Made by a program: the position numbers and the translations under genes | Part shown: positions 29,952 to 39,141 of the stretch, in pieces | How positions within the stretch are numbered: the first letter of the stretch is position 1 | Layout of the letters: each line of letters begins with the position of its first letter | Notes under the pieces: model-generated | The model's input: the letters and a program-made list of their open reading frames with translations, nothing else | What the model was told of the DNA's origin: nothing | Database searches by the model: none | NCBI GenBank assembly: GCA_938036875.1 | Contig: CALHVX010000036.1 | Location: forward strand, 1-62,049 | Length of the DNA: 62,049 nt | Direction of reading: 5' to 3' | From: an uncultured Pseudomonadales bacterium | Lineage (GTDB): Bacteria; Pseudomonadota; Gammaproteobacteria; Pseudomonadales; Azotimanducaceae

Positions 29952-30779
29952 GTGCCGGAGCTGCCAGAGGTTGAAACCACCCGCCTGGGGGTTCTTCCGC
30001 ATGTCGTCAACCGAACCTTAACCGCTACGCAGGTCCGTAATCCGAACTTGCGCTGGCCGGCTGAGGTCCCCGATAGTCTTATTGGCCAAGCCATCCAAGA
30101 AGTGGAGCGTCGGGCCAAATATCTACTCTTTAAGTTCTCATCAGGTAGCCTAATCGTCCATCTTGGTATGTCCGGCAGCTTGCGGGTGGTCACCCCGGCA
30201 GATGTGCCTAAGAAGCACGATCATATCGATTTGATCTTTGGCGATGTTGTTTTGCGCTACAACGATCCCCGACGTTTCGGCAGCATGCACTGGCAACCGG
30301 GCCCGGCGAACGACCATTGGCTGCTCGAGCATTTGGGGCCCGAACCTTTTGCGGACGAGTTTTCAGGCCCGTATTTAAAAGGCCTTGCCAAGAAGCGCAA
30401 GCAAGCAGTCAAAAATTTCATTATGGATGGGCGTGTTGTGGTGGGTGTGGGCAACATCTACGCCAACGAAGCCTTGTTTATGGCCGGCATACGGCCCACG
30501 GTGCCGGCAACAAAAGTCACCTTGGTCGCCTATGAGCGGTTGGCTGCCGCCATTGTTGACGTGTTGGGTGCGGCGATCGAGATGGGTGGCACCACGTTGC
30601 GAGACTTTGTGGGTAGCAACGGTGAGCCCGGTTACTTTAAACAGAAGTTATTTGTCTATGGTCGCGCTGGATTGCCGTGCCGCCGTTGCGAGGCTGAATT
30701 AAAAGCCAAAGTAATTGGTCAACGAGCCAGCGTGTATTGCACAAATTGCCAACGGGCCCAAGGATTTACTGCGATTTAG
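29952..30779 (+). CDS. mutM: Formamidopyrimidine-DNA glycosylase (MutM/Fpg)
   Basis: 275 aa from GTG 29952. The N-terminus (M)PELPEVE is diagnostic: after Met removal P1 is the Schiff-base nucleophile and E2 the acid. The helix-two-turn-helix VGVGNIYANEALF and the C-terminal zinc finger C-x2-C-x16-C-x2-C (CRRCEA...CTNCQR) are complete. It excises oxidised purines such as 8-oxoguanine and cleaves the strand. The rpmBG-mutM order is typical. Confidence 0.97.
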   Translation: MPELPEVETTRLGVLPHVVNRTLTATQVRNPNLRWPAEVPDSLIGQAIQEVERRAKYLLFKFSSGSLIVHLGMSGSLRVVTPADVPKKHDHIDLIFGDVVLRYNDPRRFGSMHWQPGPANDHWLLEHLGPEPFADEFSGPYLKGLAKKRKQAVKNFIMDGRVVVGVGNIYANEALFMAGIRPTVPATKVTLVAYERLAAAIVDVLGAAIEMGGTTLRDFVGSNGEPGYFKQKLFVYGRAGLPCRRCEAELKAKVIGQRASVYCTNCQRAQGFTAI

Positions 30780-30837
30780 TGCTAGAGTTTCGCTCTAGCT
30801 GGGTTCCGGTTCGCCGGTCCCACAGCAGAAAGTTAGT

Positions 30838-31239
30838 ATGACCCAAAGCATGATGAACCATATGACCACTCAACTGACGGACAAGACGAGCTTAAAAACT
30901 ATGCGTAACAGTACTCGTAAATCAGCGCACAAATTAAATACCTGGGTTGCCGCTTTGTTAGCGATGACGATGCTCACAGTAAGCGCACCATCCATGGCAG
31001 GCCCAGGCGATGAGCCTAGCGCTTCAGAGATGTTTGGCGATCTAGTGGTTGCACGACCGGTTGGTCTAGCAGTCACGGCAATTGGTGCTGCCGCTTTTGT
31101 TGTTAGCCTGCCGTTTAGCGCCATTGGCGGTAATGTGGATGGCGCAGCAAAGACGCTAGTGGTTGGTCCTGCGCGTGAAACTTTTGTGCGTTGCTTAGGC
31201 TGCGACAGCGTTGGGCGTTACCGCAAACCGAAAAAGTAG
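30838..31239 (+). CDS. Small exported or membrane protein, unknown function
   Basis: 133 aa from the first ATG; a start at 30901 (112 aa) would give a cleaner signal peptide, with a hydrophobic segment ending in PSMAG. After it comes a conserved-looking core VVARPVGLAVTAIGAAAFVV, then SLPFSAIGGNVDGA and a VGPARETFVRCLGC ending, with one predicted membrane helix. I recognise the core as resembling small hypothetical proteins found in other gammaproteobacteria, but know no function. It lies between mutM and the convergent coaD. Confidence 0.75.
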   Translation: MTQSMMNHMTTQLTDKTSLKTMRNSTRKSAHKLNTWVAALLAMTMLTVSAPSMAGPGDEPSASEMFGDLVVARPVGLAVTAIGAAAFVVSLPFSAIGGNVDGAAKTLVVGPARETFVRCLGCDSVGRYRKPKK

Positions 31240-31253
31240 CCGGGTTGTTTGCG

Positions 31254-31730
31254 CTAGCTTGATTGTTTTAGCGAGCGCACAACGGCTGGGTGCACAAAGT
31301 TAGAAATATCGCCGCCTAGTGCAGAAATCTCTCGCACTAGGGTCGAGGAGATGAACGAGCATTCCTGGGATGTGGGTAGAAACACGTACTCAATGTTCGG
31401 GTCTAGCGAGCGGTTCATCTCTGCCATCTGAAATTCGTAATCAAAGTCTGTAACCGTGCGCAAACCGCGCAAGATAAACCGTGCATCTTTGCTTTTTACG
31501 TAGTCCACCAGCAGGGTGTTGAAACCCTCAATAGTCACGCGATCACCAAACTCTCCTAACACCTCTTGGCACAAGTCGATGCGATCTGCGAGGTCGGTTG
31601 CAGGATTTTTTTGGGCGCTTGTGCCAATGGCTAGCACCACGTGATCGAACAGGCCTAAGGCACGTTCAACTAGATCGGTATGGCCATTAGTAATGGGGTT
31701 AAACGAGCCTGGATACACTACAGTTTTCAA
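31254..31730 (-). CDS. coaD: Phosphopantetheine adenylyltransferase
   Basis: 158 aa, the usual length. The start is TTG 31730, as required by the conserved N-terminus VVYPGSFNPITNGH, whose GH pair binds ATP phosphates. ILRGLRTVTDFDYEFQMA and the C-terminal FISSTLVREI are intact. It catalyses the fourth step of coenzyme A synthesis. It follows rsmD by 21 bp on the same strand, a pairing conserved across bacteria. Confidence 0.97.
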   Translation of the reverse strand: MKTVVYPGSFNPITNGHTDLVERALGLFDHVVLAIGTSAQKNPATDLADRIDLCQEVLGEFGDRVTIEGFNTLLVDYVKSKDARFILRGLRTVTDFDYEFQMAEMNRSLDPNIEYVFLPTSQECSFISSTLVREISALGGDISNFVHPAVVRSLKQSS

Positions 31731-31751
31731 GATGACACAGCGCTCGCGCAG

Positions 31752-32330
31752 TTAGGTTGAAGCCCGATGGTAGCTAGGGTGAGTTGACGGTGCAAGCAGC
31801 CCAAACTCGGTATCACCTGCTTTGGCTTGGCGATGAACTTGCCAGGCGCTCAGATCGGGCAATTGTCCACGCTGGCACTCGAAGTAAATCAGCCCATGGG
31901 GTTTGAGGTAGCTTGCGATCGACAGTTGTTGCAGAGTGTCTCCGAGCCAGTGGCCAGCAAACGGGGGATCGAGAAAGATCAGGTCCCACTGTTTGGCGCT
32001 ATTGGCGTGTAGGAATTCTGCGGCGCTGCTGTTGACAACCACGCCGCTGCCGTCAAGCTCCACCAAGGTTGCGGTGAGTTGGGCCGCTTGGCGTTTGTTG
32101 GTCTCCACAAAAGTGGCGTGGCGGGCACCCCGAGATAGTGCTTCAAGGCCAAGGGCACCGCTGCCGGCAAAGAGGTCTAAAACCTCCGCTTCGGGTAAAT
32201 CTAGGCGCAACCAGTTGGCCATGGTCTCGCGAACGCGGCCTAAAGTAGGGCGTAAGTCGGTAACGGGATGAAAGCGGAGCTTTCGCCGCTTCCACTTACC
32301 ACCGATAATACGTATCTCGTTAGCTGTCAT
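31752..32330 (-). CDS. rsmD: 16S rRNA (guanine966-N2)-methyltransferase
   Basis: 192 aa. The N-terminal IIGGKWKRRKLRF and RPTLGRVRETMANWL segments are followed by the SAM-binding VLDLFAGSGALGLEALSRGA and the catalytic DPPF motif (LIFLDPPFAG). It modifies G966 of 16S rRNA. It is divergent from ftsY with 62 bp between. Confidence 0.96.
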   Translation of the reverse strand: MTANEIRIIGGKWKRRKLRFHPVTDLRPTLGRVRETMANWLRLDLPEAEVLDLFAGSGALGLEALSRGARHATFVETNKRQAAQLTATLVELDGSGVVVNSSAAEFLHANSAKQWDLIFLDPPFAGHWLGDTLQQLSIASYLKPHGLIYFECQRGQLPDLSAWQVHRQAKAGDTEFGLLAPSTHPSYHRAST

Positions 32331-32392
32331 AGAGTTACCTTAAGCTAGCCAAACGGGGACGCCAACCAACTTTGAACAACAGTGGATGAAAC

Positions 32393-33337
32393 GTGAGCGA
32401 CGAAAGTGAGAGTAAGCCCGGTCTTTGGGGTCGATTTAAGAAGGGCTTGGGTAAGACCCGAGGGCAGCTCGCTGAGGGTGTTGGCAACCTGTTGCTGGGT
32501 GAGCGAGAAATTGACGACAGCGTACTTGAGGATCTAGAAACCTCGTTGCTGCTAACCGATGTTGGCGTGGATGCCACCACCCAGGTCATGCAAGAGTTAT
32601 CTCAGCGTGTACAGCGCAAAGAGCTAAACAACACGCGTGCTTTGCATAGTGCCTTAGGTGGTCTGCTCAAAGATATGCTGGCGCCCTTGGCCATGCCGCT
32701 ATCTGTGGCTGTTGATGCTAAGCCTTGTGTGATCTTTTTTGTTGGGGTGAACGGAGCAGGTAAGACCACCACCATAGGCAAGCTGGCGAATCGCTTACGT
32801 AACGATGGCAACGAGGTCATGCTTGCTGCTGGAGACACCTTTCGCGCCGCCGCGGTAGAACAGTTGCAAACCTGGGGTGAGCGTAACAACATCCCGGTTG
32901 TGGCCCAGCATCAAGGCGCCGATAGCGCGTCGGTGGTGTTTGATGCGGTGCAGTCAGCACAGTCGCGTGGTGTTGATGTCATCTTGGCGGATACAGCCGG
33001 ACGCCTGCAGGCCAAAGCGAATTTGATGGAGGAGCTCAGCAAGATTAAGCGGGTTGTCTCGCGCTTAGATGCCCAAGCCCCGCACGAAGTAATCTTAGTG
33101 TTAGACGCAGGTATCGGGCAAAATGCGATCAGCCAAGCGAAAGAGTTTGACGCAGCGGTTGGTGTTACTGGCTACGTGATTACCAAGCTTGATGGTAGCG
33201 CCAAAGCTGGCGTCATTTTTGCCATAGCACAGCAACTGCCCAAGCCCGTTTACTATGTTGGTATTGGTGAAAAGATTGATGATTTGCAGCCGTTTGAGCC
33301 GCAGGTTTTTGTTGATGCGCTCTTAGCTAACGACTAA
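32393..33337 (+). CDS. ftsY: Signal recognition particle receptor FtsY
   Basis: 314 aa from GTG 32393. The acidic A domain seen in enterobacterial FtsY is almost absent, leaving the N domain (LWGRFKKGLGKTRGQLAEG) and the GTPase domain. The G motifs are complete: GVNGAGKTTTIGKLA, DTFRAAAVEQL, DTAGR and TKLDGSAK. It docks the SRP-ribosome complex at the membrane to deliver inner-membrane proteins. It is the first gene of ftsY-ftsE-ftsX-rpoH. Confidence 0.96.
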   Translation: MSDESESKPGLWGRFKKGLGKTRGQLAEGVGNLLLGEREIDDSVLEDLETSLLLTDVGVDATTQVMQELSQRVQRKELNNTRALHSALGGLLKDMLAPLAMPLSVAVDAKPCVIFFVGVNGAGKTTTIGKLANRLRNDGNEVMLAAGDTFRAAAVEQLQTWGERNNIPVVAQHQGADSASVVFDAVQSAQSRGVDVILADTAGRLQAKANLMEELSKIKRVVSRLDAQAPHEVILVLDAGIGQNAISQAKEFDAAVGVTGYVITKLDGSAKAGVIFAIAQQLPKPVYYVGIGEKIDDLQPFEPQVFVDALLAND

Positions 33338-33392
33338 GGGTGAATGGTTCGTGGCAAACAACTAACGGCGAATAGATAGTGGCGAATAATTA

Positions 33393-34103
33393 GTGGGGCA
33401 CATCGAGTTCCATCAGGTTAGCAAACGCTTTGAGAACGGATTCGAAGCGTTGCACCGCGTCTCTGCAACCTTTGAAGAAGGCTCCATGTCATTTCTTACC
33501 GGTCATTCTGGCGCGGGCAAGAGCACCTTTCTGCGTTTGCTGCTTTGTTTGGATCGGCCCACGCGTGGCCAGATATTAGTAAACGGCATCAATGTCACTC
33601 AACTCAGCTCCTCACGTTTGCCTTACTACCGGCAACACTTAGGTGCTGTGTTTCAAGACCACCATCTGCTCTCGCAACGCACGATATACGACAACGTTGC
33701 TATCCCGTTGCGGGTGGCCGGTATGAAAGAGCGCGATATAGGTCGGCGCGTACGTGCGGCGCTAACCCGGGTTGACCTGCTTTCGAAAGAACGCTTGTTG
33801 CCAGCGCACCTTTCTACCGGCGAGCAGCAACGGGTGGGTATTGCTCGGGCTGTTGTGACACGACCAAAAATATTGCTGGCGGATGAACCCACCGGCAACC
33901 TTGACCCCCAACTGTCGCGGGACATCATGGAGCTGTTCCGACAATTCAACCAGGTGGGCACCACGGTCATTATCGCCAGCCACGACCGAGATCTGATTGA
34001 GGATATGGGTGAACGCATCGTTGAGCTTGCCAATGGCAGCATCACTCGAGATTCGCGCGGTCCTGCTGCGCAAGCCCAATCCGACACCCTGGCGGTAACC
34101 TAA
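33393..34103 (+). CDS. ftsE: Cell-division ABC transporter ATP-binding protein FtsE
   Basis: 236 aa from GTG 33393. Walker A GHSGAGKST, Q-loop (VFQDHHLL), ABC signature LSTGEQQR (140-147), Walker B ILLADEPTGNLD and the H-loop SHD are present. The signature has T142 where many FtsE have G. FtsE and FtsX form a complex at the septum that activates peptidoglycan hydrolases through periplasmic partners. FtsX follows after 3 bp. Confidence 0.96.
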   Translation: MGHIEFHQVSKRFENGFEALHRVSATFEEGSMSFLTGHSGAGKSTFLRLLLCLDRPTRGQILVNGINVTQLSSSRLPYYRQHLGAVFQDHHLLSQRTIYDNVAIPLRVAGMKERDIGRRVRAALTRVDLLSKERLLPAHLSTGEQQRVGIARAVVTRPKILLADEPTGNLDPQLSRDIMELFRQFNQVGTTVIIASHDRDLIEDMGERIVELANGSITRDSRGPAAQAQSDTLAVT

Positions 34104-34106
34104 AGC

Positions 34107-35063
34107 GTGGCGCGTAAGCTAAAAGATCCTTGGCCGCGGCAACGTGTTGGCTTGGGTGGTTGGGTCCGTGACCACTGGCGAATTGCGAACGAAGCCTTCT
34201 CTTACGTTAGCTTGCGATTTGGCACAAGCCTGCTCGTTTGGTTGTTGGTAGGTATCGCGTTGGCCTTGCCCTCTGGGCTGTACTTATTGCAGCAGAACTT
34301 GGCGGACATGACCCAGGGTTGGGAAGGGCGTCCGGGGCTAAGTCTCTACTTTGAGCCGGGTGTGGAACCGGCGGTCTTGGCTGCGGCAGCACAGCAGCTG
34401 CAAGATCGCTCAGAGGTAGCTGAAGTAAAGGTCATCGACCAAGCACAAGCCTTGGCAGACTTTCGCGAGTTTGGTGCCTTAGGTGACGCGCTGGATATTT
34501 TGGGTGATAACCCATTGCCCGCCTCAATTCGGGCGACCTTGGCAACGGATGCCACCTTGGCTGACCTGGAAACCTTGGCGCGCATTGCGGAGCGGGGTGA
34601 GGGTGTCACCGATGTGGTGCTCGAGAAGACCTGGCTCGAGCGTGTGATCGACATATCAACCTTGGTTACCCGGCTTGGGCTGGTGCTAGGCGCGCTGTTT
34701 GCCTTGGGTGCTGTACTGGTCACCGCAACTTCTGTGCGCCTCGCCATCGAAGCCAGGCTTGAGGAGGTGCGGGTTATGAAGCTAGTGGGAGCTACCGAGG
34801 GGCAAATCCGGCGACCTTTCCTTTACTTTGGGGCCTTGTATGGCCTGGGTGGGGCTATTGTGGCTGCCATGTTGCTCAGCGCCGCTTTGCTGGTGGTTGA
34901 GCAGCCCATCAATCATTTGCTGAATAGTTACGGCCAGGGCCTTGAATTGAGCGGATTCAACCCCATATTCCTGGTAGCCCTGCTTGTTACCGGGGCGGTG
35001 TTGGGGGTACTCGGGTCGTTATTGGCCGCGCATCAACGGCTCGCTGACCTGGCCATCCACTAA
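34107..35063 (+). CDS. ftsX: Cell-division ABC transporter permease FtsX
   Basis: 318 aa from GTG 34107. The topology is that of FtsX: TM1 at about 38-58, a large extracytoplasmic domain at about 60-180 (GLSLYFEPGVEP), then three helices at about 190-215, 240-262 and 290-312. The EARLEEVRVMKLVGATEGQIRRPF coupling region, which contacts FtsE, is well conserved. It transmits ATPase-driven movements to murein hydrolase activators. It is tightly linked to ftsE. Confidence 0.95.
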   Translation: MARKLKDPWPRQRVGLGGWVRDHWRIANEAFSYVSLRFGTSLLVWLLVGIALALPSGLYLLQQNLADMTQGWEGRPGLSLYFEPGVEPAVLAAAAQQLQDRSEVAEVKVIDQAQALADFREFGALGDALDILGDNPLPASIRATLATDATLADLETLARIAERGEGVTDVVLEKTWLERVIDISTLVTRLGLVLGALFALGAVLVTATSVRLAIEARLEEVRVMKLVGATEGQIRRPFLYFGALYGLGGAIVAAMLLSAALLVVEQPINHLLNSYGQGLELSGFNPIFLVALLVTGAVLGVLGSLLAAHQRLADLAIH

Positions 35064-35113
35064 CGGGTTCATCGACGGGTATATTGACGAGTTTATCGGA
35101 ACTTGATCCGCGT

Positions 35114-35143
35114 TTAGCAGTCTTACCCATCGAGTGCTAAAAT
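35114..35143 (+). promoter_or_regulatory. Candidate rpoH promoter
   Basis: TTAGCA (35114-35119) and TAAAAT (35138-35143) are separated by 18 bp, about 95 bp before the rpoH ATG. This leaves a leader that could hold RNA structure, but I could not establish a thermosensor fold by eye. Confidence 0.4.
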
Positions 35144-35238
35144 AAACCGGAGTGAGCAAGTGGCTCGAACGAAAGAAACGGGCGCTTTTCACAACAAGAT
35201 GTACTTTTTTTGCTGAATATCGAGGATTTGCAGTCAAA

Positions 35239-36126
35239 ATGACCACTAATTTGCTTTCAATGCAACATTTGTCTCCAGGCAGCGACCTGGATGCATACCT
35301 GCGGACGGTGAGTAAGTTCCCAATTTTGACACCGGAAGAAGAGCAGGACTTAGCGAAACGGTTTTTCTATGACCAAGACTTGGACGCCGCGCGGCAATTG
35401 GTTTTGTGCCACATGCGGTTTGTGGCGCACATGGCGCGGTCTTACAAAGGCTACGGTTTGCCCCAAGCTGACTTAATCCAAGAAGGTAATCTGGGACTGA
35501 TGAAGGCGGTTAAGCGTTTCGACCCAGAAAAGGGTGTGCGTTTAGTGTCTTTTGCGGTGCATTGGATCAAAGCAGAGATCCATGAGTACGTGCTGCGCAA
35601 CTGGCGCATCGTTAAGATTGCGACCACCAAAGCCCAGCGCAAATTGTTTTTTAACTTGCGTGGTAACAAGCAGCGTTTGGCGTGGCTCACGGCTGAGGAA
35701 ACCCAGCGGGTTGCCAAGGACCTGGGTGTGCCAGCGCACGAAGTGACTCGAATGGAAGGTCGGTTGGCGGCCAGTGATATGGCCTTTGATGGGTATGGCA
35801 CCGATGACGACGACAACGCCACCGCACCACAATATTTCCTGCAGCAAGAATCACCAGGCCCCGAAGAGTTGGCAGAGGCCGAAGATTGGGGTGACCAAGC
35901 ATCATCGCAATTAACCCATGCGCTGTCTTTGCTGGATGAGCGGAGTCGAGATATTTTACAACGCCGATGGTTGGCTGACGAAAAAGCCACGTTGATCGAG
36001 TTGGCGACGCACTACGGTATTTCTGCCGAGCGTGTACGTCAGCTAGAGAAAAACGCGATTAAAAAGCTGCGTAAGCAGCTAGATCCAGCCATGGGTGACA
36101 TGCTGGGTAGTGTGCTCGTTGCTTAG
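35239..36126 (+). CDS. rpoH: RNA polymerase heat-shock sigma factor RpoH (sigma-32)
   Basis: 295 aa from ATG 35239; the frame is open 29 codons further to a GTG, but the family begins near here. Region 2 (VLCHMRFVAHMARSYKGYG, then DLIQEGNLGLMKAVKRFDP) and region 4 (ATHYGISAERVRQLEKNA) are clear, and the RpoH box QRKLFFNLRGNK separates it from other sigma-70 types. It directs chaperone and protease genes during heat or misfolding stress. It follows ftsX, as in E. coli and Pseudomonas. Confidence 0.96.
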   Translation: MTTNLLSMQHLSPGSDLDAYLRTVSKFPILTPEEEQDLAKRFFYDQDLDAARQLVLCHMRFVAHMARSYKGYGLPQADLIQEGNLGLMKAVKRFDPEKGVRLVSFAVHWIKAEIHEYVLRNWRIVKIATTKAQRKLFFNLRGNKQRLAWLTAEETQRVAKDLGVPAHEVTRMEGRLAASDMAFDGYGTDDDDNATAPQYFLQQESPGPEELAEAEDWGDQASSQLTHALSLLDERSRDILQRRWLADEKATLIELATHYGISAERVRQLEKNAIKKLRKQLDPAMGDMLGSVLVA

Positions 36127-36156
36127 AACCTTGCTTAAAACGCAAGCGCTCCCATA

Positions 36157-36579
36157 ATGCCCAACTGGATTTCCTACGCCGCTGCCCTTACTGGGGCCAG
36201 CGGCGTTTTACTTGGTGCCTTTGGCGCACACGGTTTAAGCAAAGCTTTTCCCTCTGCAGATGCGAGCGTTTGGCGTACCGCCGTGTTGTATCACTTGCTG
36301 CATGCTGTTGCTTTGCTTGCTCTTTCTCTTTATCAAAAGACGCTTTATCACCAGGCTTTATATCAACAAGGGCAGCGCCAGCTTGGGTCCGATGTTGTAC
36401 CTGCACATCGTTCTTTGACTTGGGTGGCTGCCGCCTTTGTGTTGGGTGTTTTGCTGTTTAGTGGCAGCCTGTATTTTTTAACCACTGTCGGCTCTGACTG
36501 GGGGGCGGTGTTAGGGCCCTTGACTCCGGTAGGTGGGCTGGTTTTAGTGGCCGGCTGGTTACTTTTGCTACGACGCTAG
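36157..36579 (+). CDS. DUF423 family small membrane protein
   Basis: 140 aa with about four hydrophobic helices. The N-terminal SGVLLGAFGAHGL and VLYHLLHAVALLAL are the family's hallmark. A non-conserved polar insertion with repeated YH/YQ residues lies at about residues 62-85. Function is unknown. It sits 30 bp after rpoH and 36 bp before trmB. Confidence 0.85.
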   Translation: MPNWISYAAALTGASGVLLGAFGAHGLSKAFPSADASVWRTAVLYHLLHAVALLALSLYQKTLYHQALYQQGQRQLGSDVVPAHRSLTWVAAAFVLGVLLFSGSLYFLTTVGSDWGAVLGPLTPVGGLVLVAGWLLLLRR

Positions 36580-36615
36580 TCTGTCGCTTACTTACTCCCT
36601 AAATGATCCAGAATT

Positions 36616-37392
36616 ATGTCTGATAAGCCCACCGAATCTGATCCATCTCAGGCAAACGCACGCCAACGTCATTACGTTCGACGTCGTGGGCGTATGACCC
36701 AAGGTCAGGCGCGTGCCTTGGAGGAGTGTAAGCACCGTGCCTTGCTGCTTGGCGAGGCCGCGCCCGAGGTGGTGCTTGCCCAGCCGCCCCATTGGTCTGA
36801 AGTCTTTGCCACGCATCTTGCAAACAACCCTGCCCCAACGGCTGGAGCCCAGCATCTGCGCATCGGTGTTGAGATCGGCTTTGGCATGGGCCAGGCGTTG
36901 ATTCAGTGGGGACAGCAACAGGCCGATATGGCGTTGGTTGGCATAGAGGTCTATCAGCCCGGAATTGGCTCGCTGCTGCTGCAGGCACAACAAGAAGACT
37001 TGCTCGATCGTTTGTTTGTGTTGGAAGGCGATGCCCGCACAACGCTAGATCTTGCCTTTGCACCAGGCAGTTTGAGTGAAGTAAGAATATTCTTCCCAGA
37101 CCCTTGGCACAAAGCGCGCCACAACAAACGTCGCCTAGTGCAGCGTGAATTCTTAGAGCTGGTGGTGAACCGGTTGGCCCCAGGTGGTGTGCTCCGTATG
37201 GCAACGGACTGGGAAGACTACGCAAGCTGGATGCTAGCGCAGGCTGAGGCGACGCCAGGGTTACACAACGTTGCCGGGCCTGGAGAGTTTGCACCGCGTT
37301 TTGCCGAGCGTAACGTCACCCGTTTTGAAGCGCGTGGCCATCGGCTAGGTCATGGTGTGTGGGACCTTCACTACACCACTAGTGCCGCCTAG
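36616..37392 (+). CDS. trmB: tRNA (guanine46-N7)-methyltransferase
   Basis: 258 aa. The N-terminal RQRHYVRRRGRMTQGQ, the SAM site VEIGFGMGQAL, and the family-diagnostic IFFPDPWHKARHNKRRLVQ with the catalytic Asp are all present. It methylates G46 in the variable loop of tRNAs. Its last 4 bp overlap the 3' end of the convergent hemW. Confidence 0.96.
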   Translation: MSDKPTESDPSQANARQRHYVRRRGRMTQGQARALEECKHRALLLGEAAPEVVLAQPPHWSEVFATHLANNPAPTAGAQHLRIGVEIGFGMGQALIQWGQQQADMALVGIEVYQPGIGSLLLQAQQEDLLDRLFVLEGDARTTLDLAFAPGSLSEVRIFFPDPWHKARHNKRRLVQREFLELVVNRLAPGGVLRMATDWEDYASWMLAQAEATPGLHNVAGPGEFAPRFAERNVTRFEARGHRLGHGVWDLHYTTSAA

Positions 37393-38531
37393 ATAAACTC
37401 GGCGACCACTGAATCTAAGTGTTGCAGCCCTAAGGCGGTAGTGGCAAAGCGGTCGGCGCGCATTAAACCTTTGCGGATCAATGGCTGCCAAATCTCATCG
37501 AGTTGCTGGCGAGCCTCGGCAAGGGTGGTTGCTGCTAAACGTTGCTGGCCTAAGGCTTGATCCAACCGATCTTTGCTGACACCTTCAACTAGCCGCAGGG
37601 CGTTCATGGCAAACTCCCCAACCAAGTCTGGTGCGGCAACGGTTGCCACTTCCGTATGGATGCTGTGCTCGAGGTAGCGTCGAGGTTGGCTGTATTTTTG
37701 TGTTCGCTGCAAGCAATGCGCGGTGGTTCGTTTGCCATGCGCGCCCGCACCGATGCCCAAGTAGTCGCCAAAACGCCAGTAGTTTAGGTTGTGCTGACAT
37801 TCGAGCTTACCTTTTGCGTAGGCGGACACTTCGTAACGAGCAAAACCAGCAGCCGCTAGCTGGGCGTAGCCCTGCTGTTCAATTTGGCTGATGGAGTCGT
37901 CTTCAGGCAGCACCGGAGGGCGTTGCGCAAACTCTGTTTTAGGTTCAATGGTGAGTTGATACCAACTGAGATGATCCGGCCCTAGTGCTAGAGCTTGGTT
38001 GATGTCGGCCATGGCCTCGGCGGTGGTTTGCGCTGGCAGCGCATACATCAAATCCAGATTGATGTTGTTAAACCCGGCGTCGCGCGCCAAGTTAAACGCT
38101 CGCTCGGTGTCGCTGGCTTGGTGGATGCGGCCGAGCTTGTGCAGTTGCGCCGCGGCAAAGGATTGGGCGCCGATGGAGAGTCGATTGATACCCGCGCTCC
38201 GGTAGCCGACAAAATCCCAGTGTTCTCGTGAGCCTGGGTTCGCTTCCATGGTGATCTCTGCGTTTGGCGCAAGCCAGCCAGCTAAGCCTTCAAACAGTTG
38301 CGCAAACGCATCCGGTGGCAACAGGCTTGGTGTGCCTCCGCCAAGAAAGACAGTTTGGAACGGCGTGATCGATGTGTTGTTAGTTTGGCTCCGAAAATCC
38401 GCTAGCAGGGCGGCGACATAGGCATCCGCGTCTAAGGTGCCACGTAAGGGGTGCGAGTTGAAATCGCAGTACGGGCACTTGGCAACACACCAAGGAAAGT
38501 GCACATATAACCCCCAACTGTTTGTCGTCAC
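37389..38531 (-). CDS. hemW: Radical SAM heme chaperone HemW
   Basis: 380 aa from GTG 38531. The radical SAM cluster motif CxxxCxxC is C15-C19-C22 (CVAKCPYC), with FLGGGTPSLL following. The length and the C-terminal domain suit HemW rather than the oxygen-independent coproporphyrinogen oxidase HemN. HemW binds heme and is thought to deliver it to respiratory proteins. It follows rdgB by 4 bp, a strongly conserved pair. Confidence 0.93.
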   Translation of the reverse strand: MTTNSWGLYVHFPWCVAKCPYCDFNSHPLRGTLDADAYVAALLADFRSQTNNTSITPFQTVFLGGGTPSLLPPDAFAQLFEGLAGWLAPNAEITMEANPGSREHWDFVGYRSAGINRLSIGAQSFAAAQLHKLGRIHQASDTERAFNLARDAGFNNINLDLMYALPAQTTAEAMADINQALALGPDHLSWYQLTIEPKTEFAQRPPVLPEDDSISQIEQQGYAQLAAAGFARYEVSAYAKGKLECQHNLNYWRFGDYLGIGAGAHGKRTTAHCLQRTQKYSQPRRYLEHSIHTEVATVAAPDLVGEFAMNALRLVEGVSKDRLDQALGQQRLAATTLAEARQQLDEIWQPLIRKGLMRADRFATTALGLQHLDSVVAEFI

Positions 38532-38535
38532 TGGA

Positions 38536-39141
38536 TTATCCGAACAGCTCAGACAGTTGCGGTAGCAACTTGGCGCTAGCTTGGCCGCGATGGCTTAAAC
38601 GGTTTTTATCCGCCGCAGGCAATTGTGCGGAGGTAAGTTGCAACTCGGGCACAAAGAAGTAGGGGTCGTAACCAAAACCGTTGTCACCGCAGGCTTGGTA
38701 TTGAATTTCGCCAAACCAACGACCAGTTGCGAGCACGGGCGCTGGGTCATCGGCTGCGGTCACGAAGACTAAAGCGCAATAAAAATGGGCGCTGGTGGCT
38801 TTGATTGGTTGGCCATTACTATCGAACAGTTGCGTGATCAGTTTTTGGTTGTTGTCCGCATCGGTTGCGTTGTCGCCAGCAAAGCGCGCTGAGTGAACGC
38901 CGGGGGCGCCGCCCAAACTCGGCACAACTAGCCCCGAGTCGTCTGCAATGGCGGGTAACTTAGATTGCTTTGAGGCATGTCGAGCCTTGGTGAGCGCGTT
39001 CTCTACGAAGGTGGCAAAGGGTTCTTCAGCACCAGCAATACCAAGGCTTTGTTGGGTGATCACGTCTAGGCCAAGTGGCGTAAACAAGCGCTGAAGCTCT
39101 TTGAGTTTGCCTTGATTCCCGCTGGCGAGCACCACTTGCAT
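38536..39141 (-). CDS. rdgB: Inosine/xanthosine triphosphate pyrophosphatase
   Basis: 201 aa. The N-terminal LASGNQGKLKEL, the ADDSGLVVPSLGGAPGVHSAR active-site region and the C-terminal LSHRGQA are intact. It removes ITP, dITP and XTP from the nucleotide pool. The ATG overlaps the stop of the upstream DUF4426 gene by one base. Confidence 0.96.
   Translation of the reverse strand: MQVVLASGNQGKLKELQRLFTPLGLDVITQQSLGIAGAEEPFATFVENALTKARHASKQSKLPAIADDSGLVVPSLGGAPGVHSARFAGDNATDADNNQKLITQLFDSNGQPIKATSAHFYCALVFVTAADDPAPVLATGRWFGEIQYQACGDNGFGYDPYFFVPELQLTSAQLPAADKNRLSHRGQASAKLLPQLSELFG

Noticed and set aside
33810-33833. FtsE signature LSTGEQQR in place of LSGGEQQR
   Set aside because: From memory this form also occurs in other pseudomonad-like FtsE proteins, and all other ATPase motifs are intact, so I do not treat it as a defect.
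36614-37294. Long open frame on the minus strand opposite trmB
   Set aside because: It lies entirely antisense to a well-supported trmB, has no family motif and an implausible composition.
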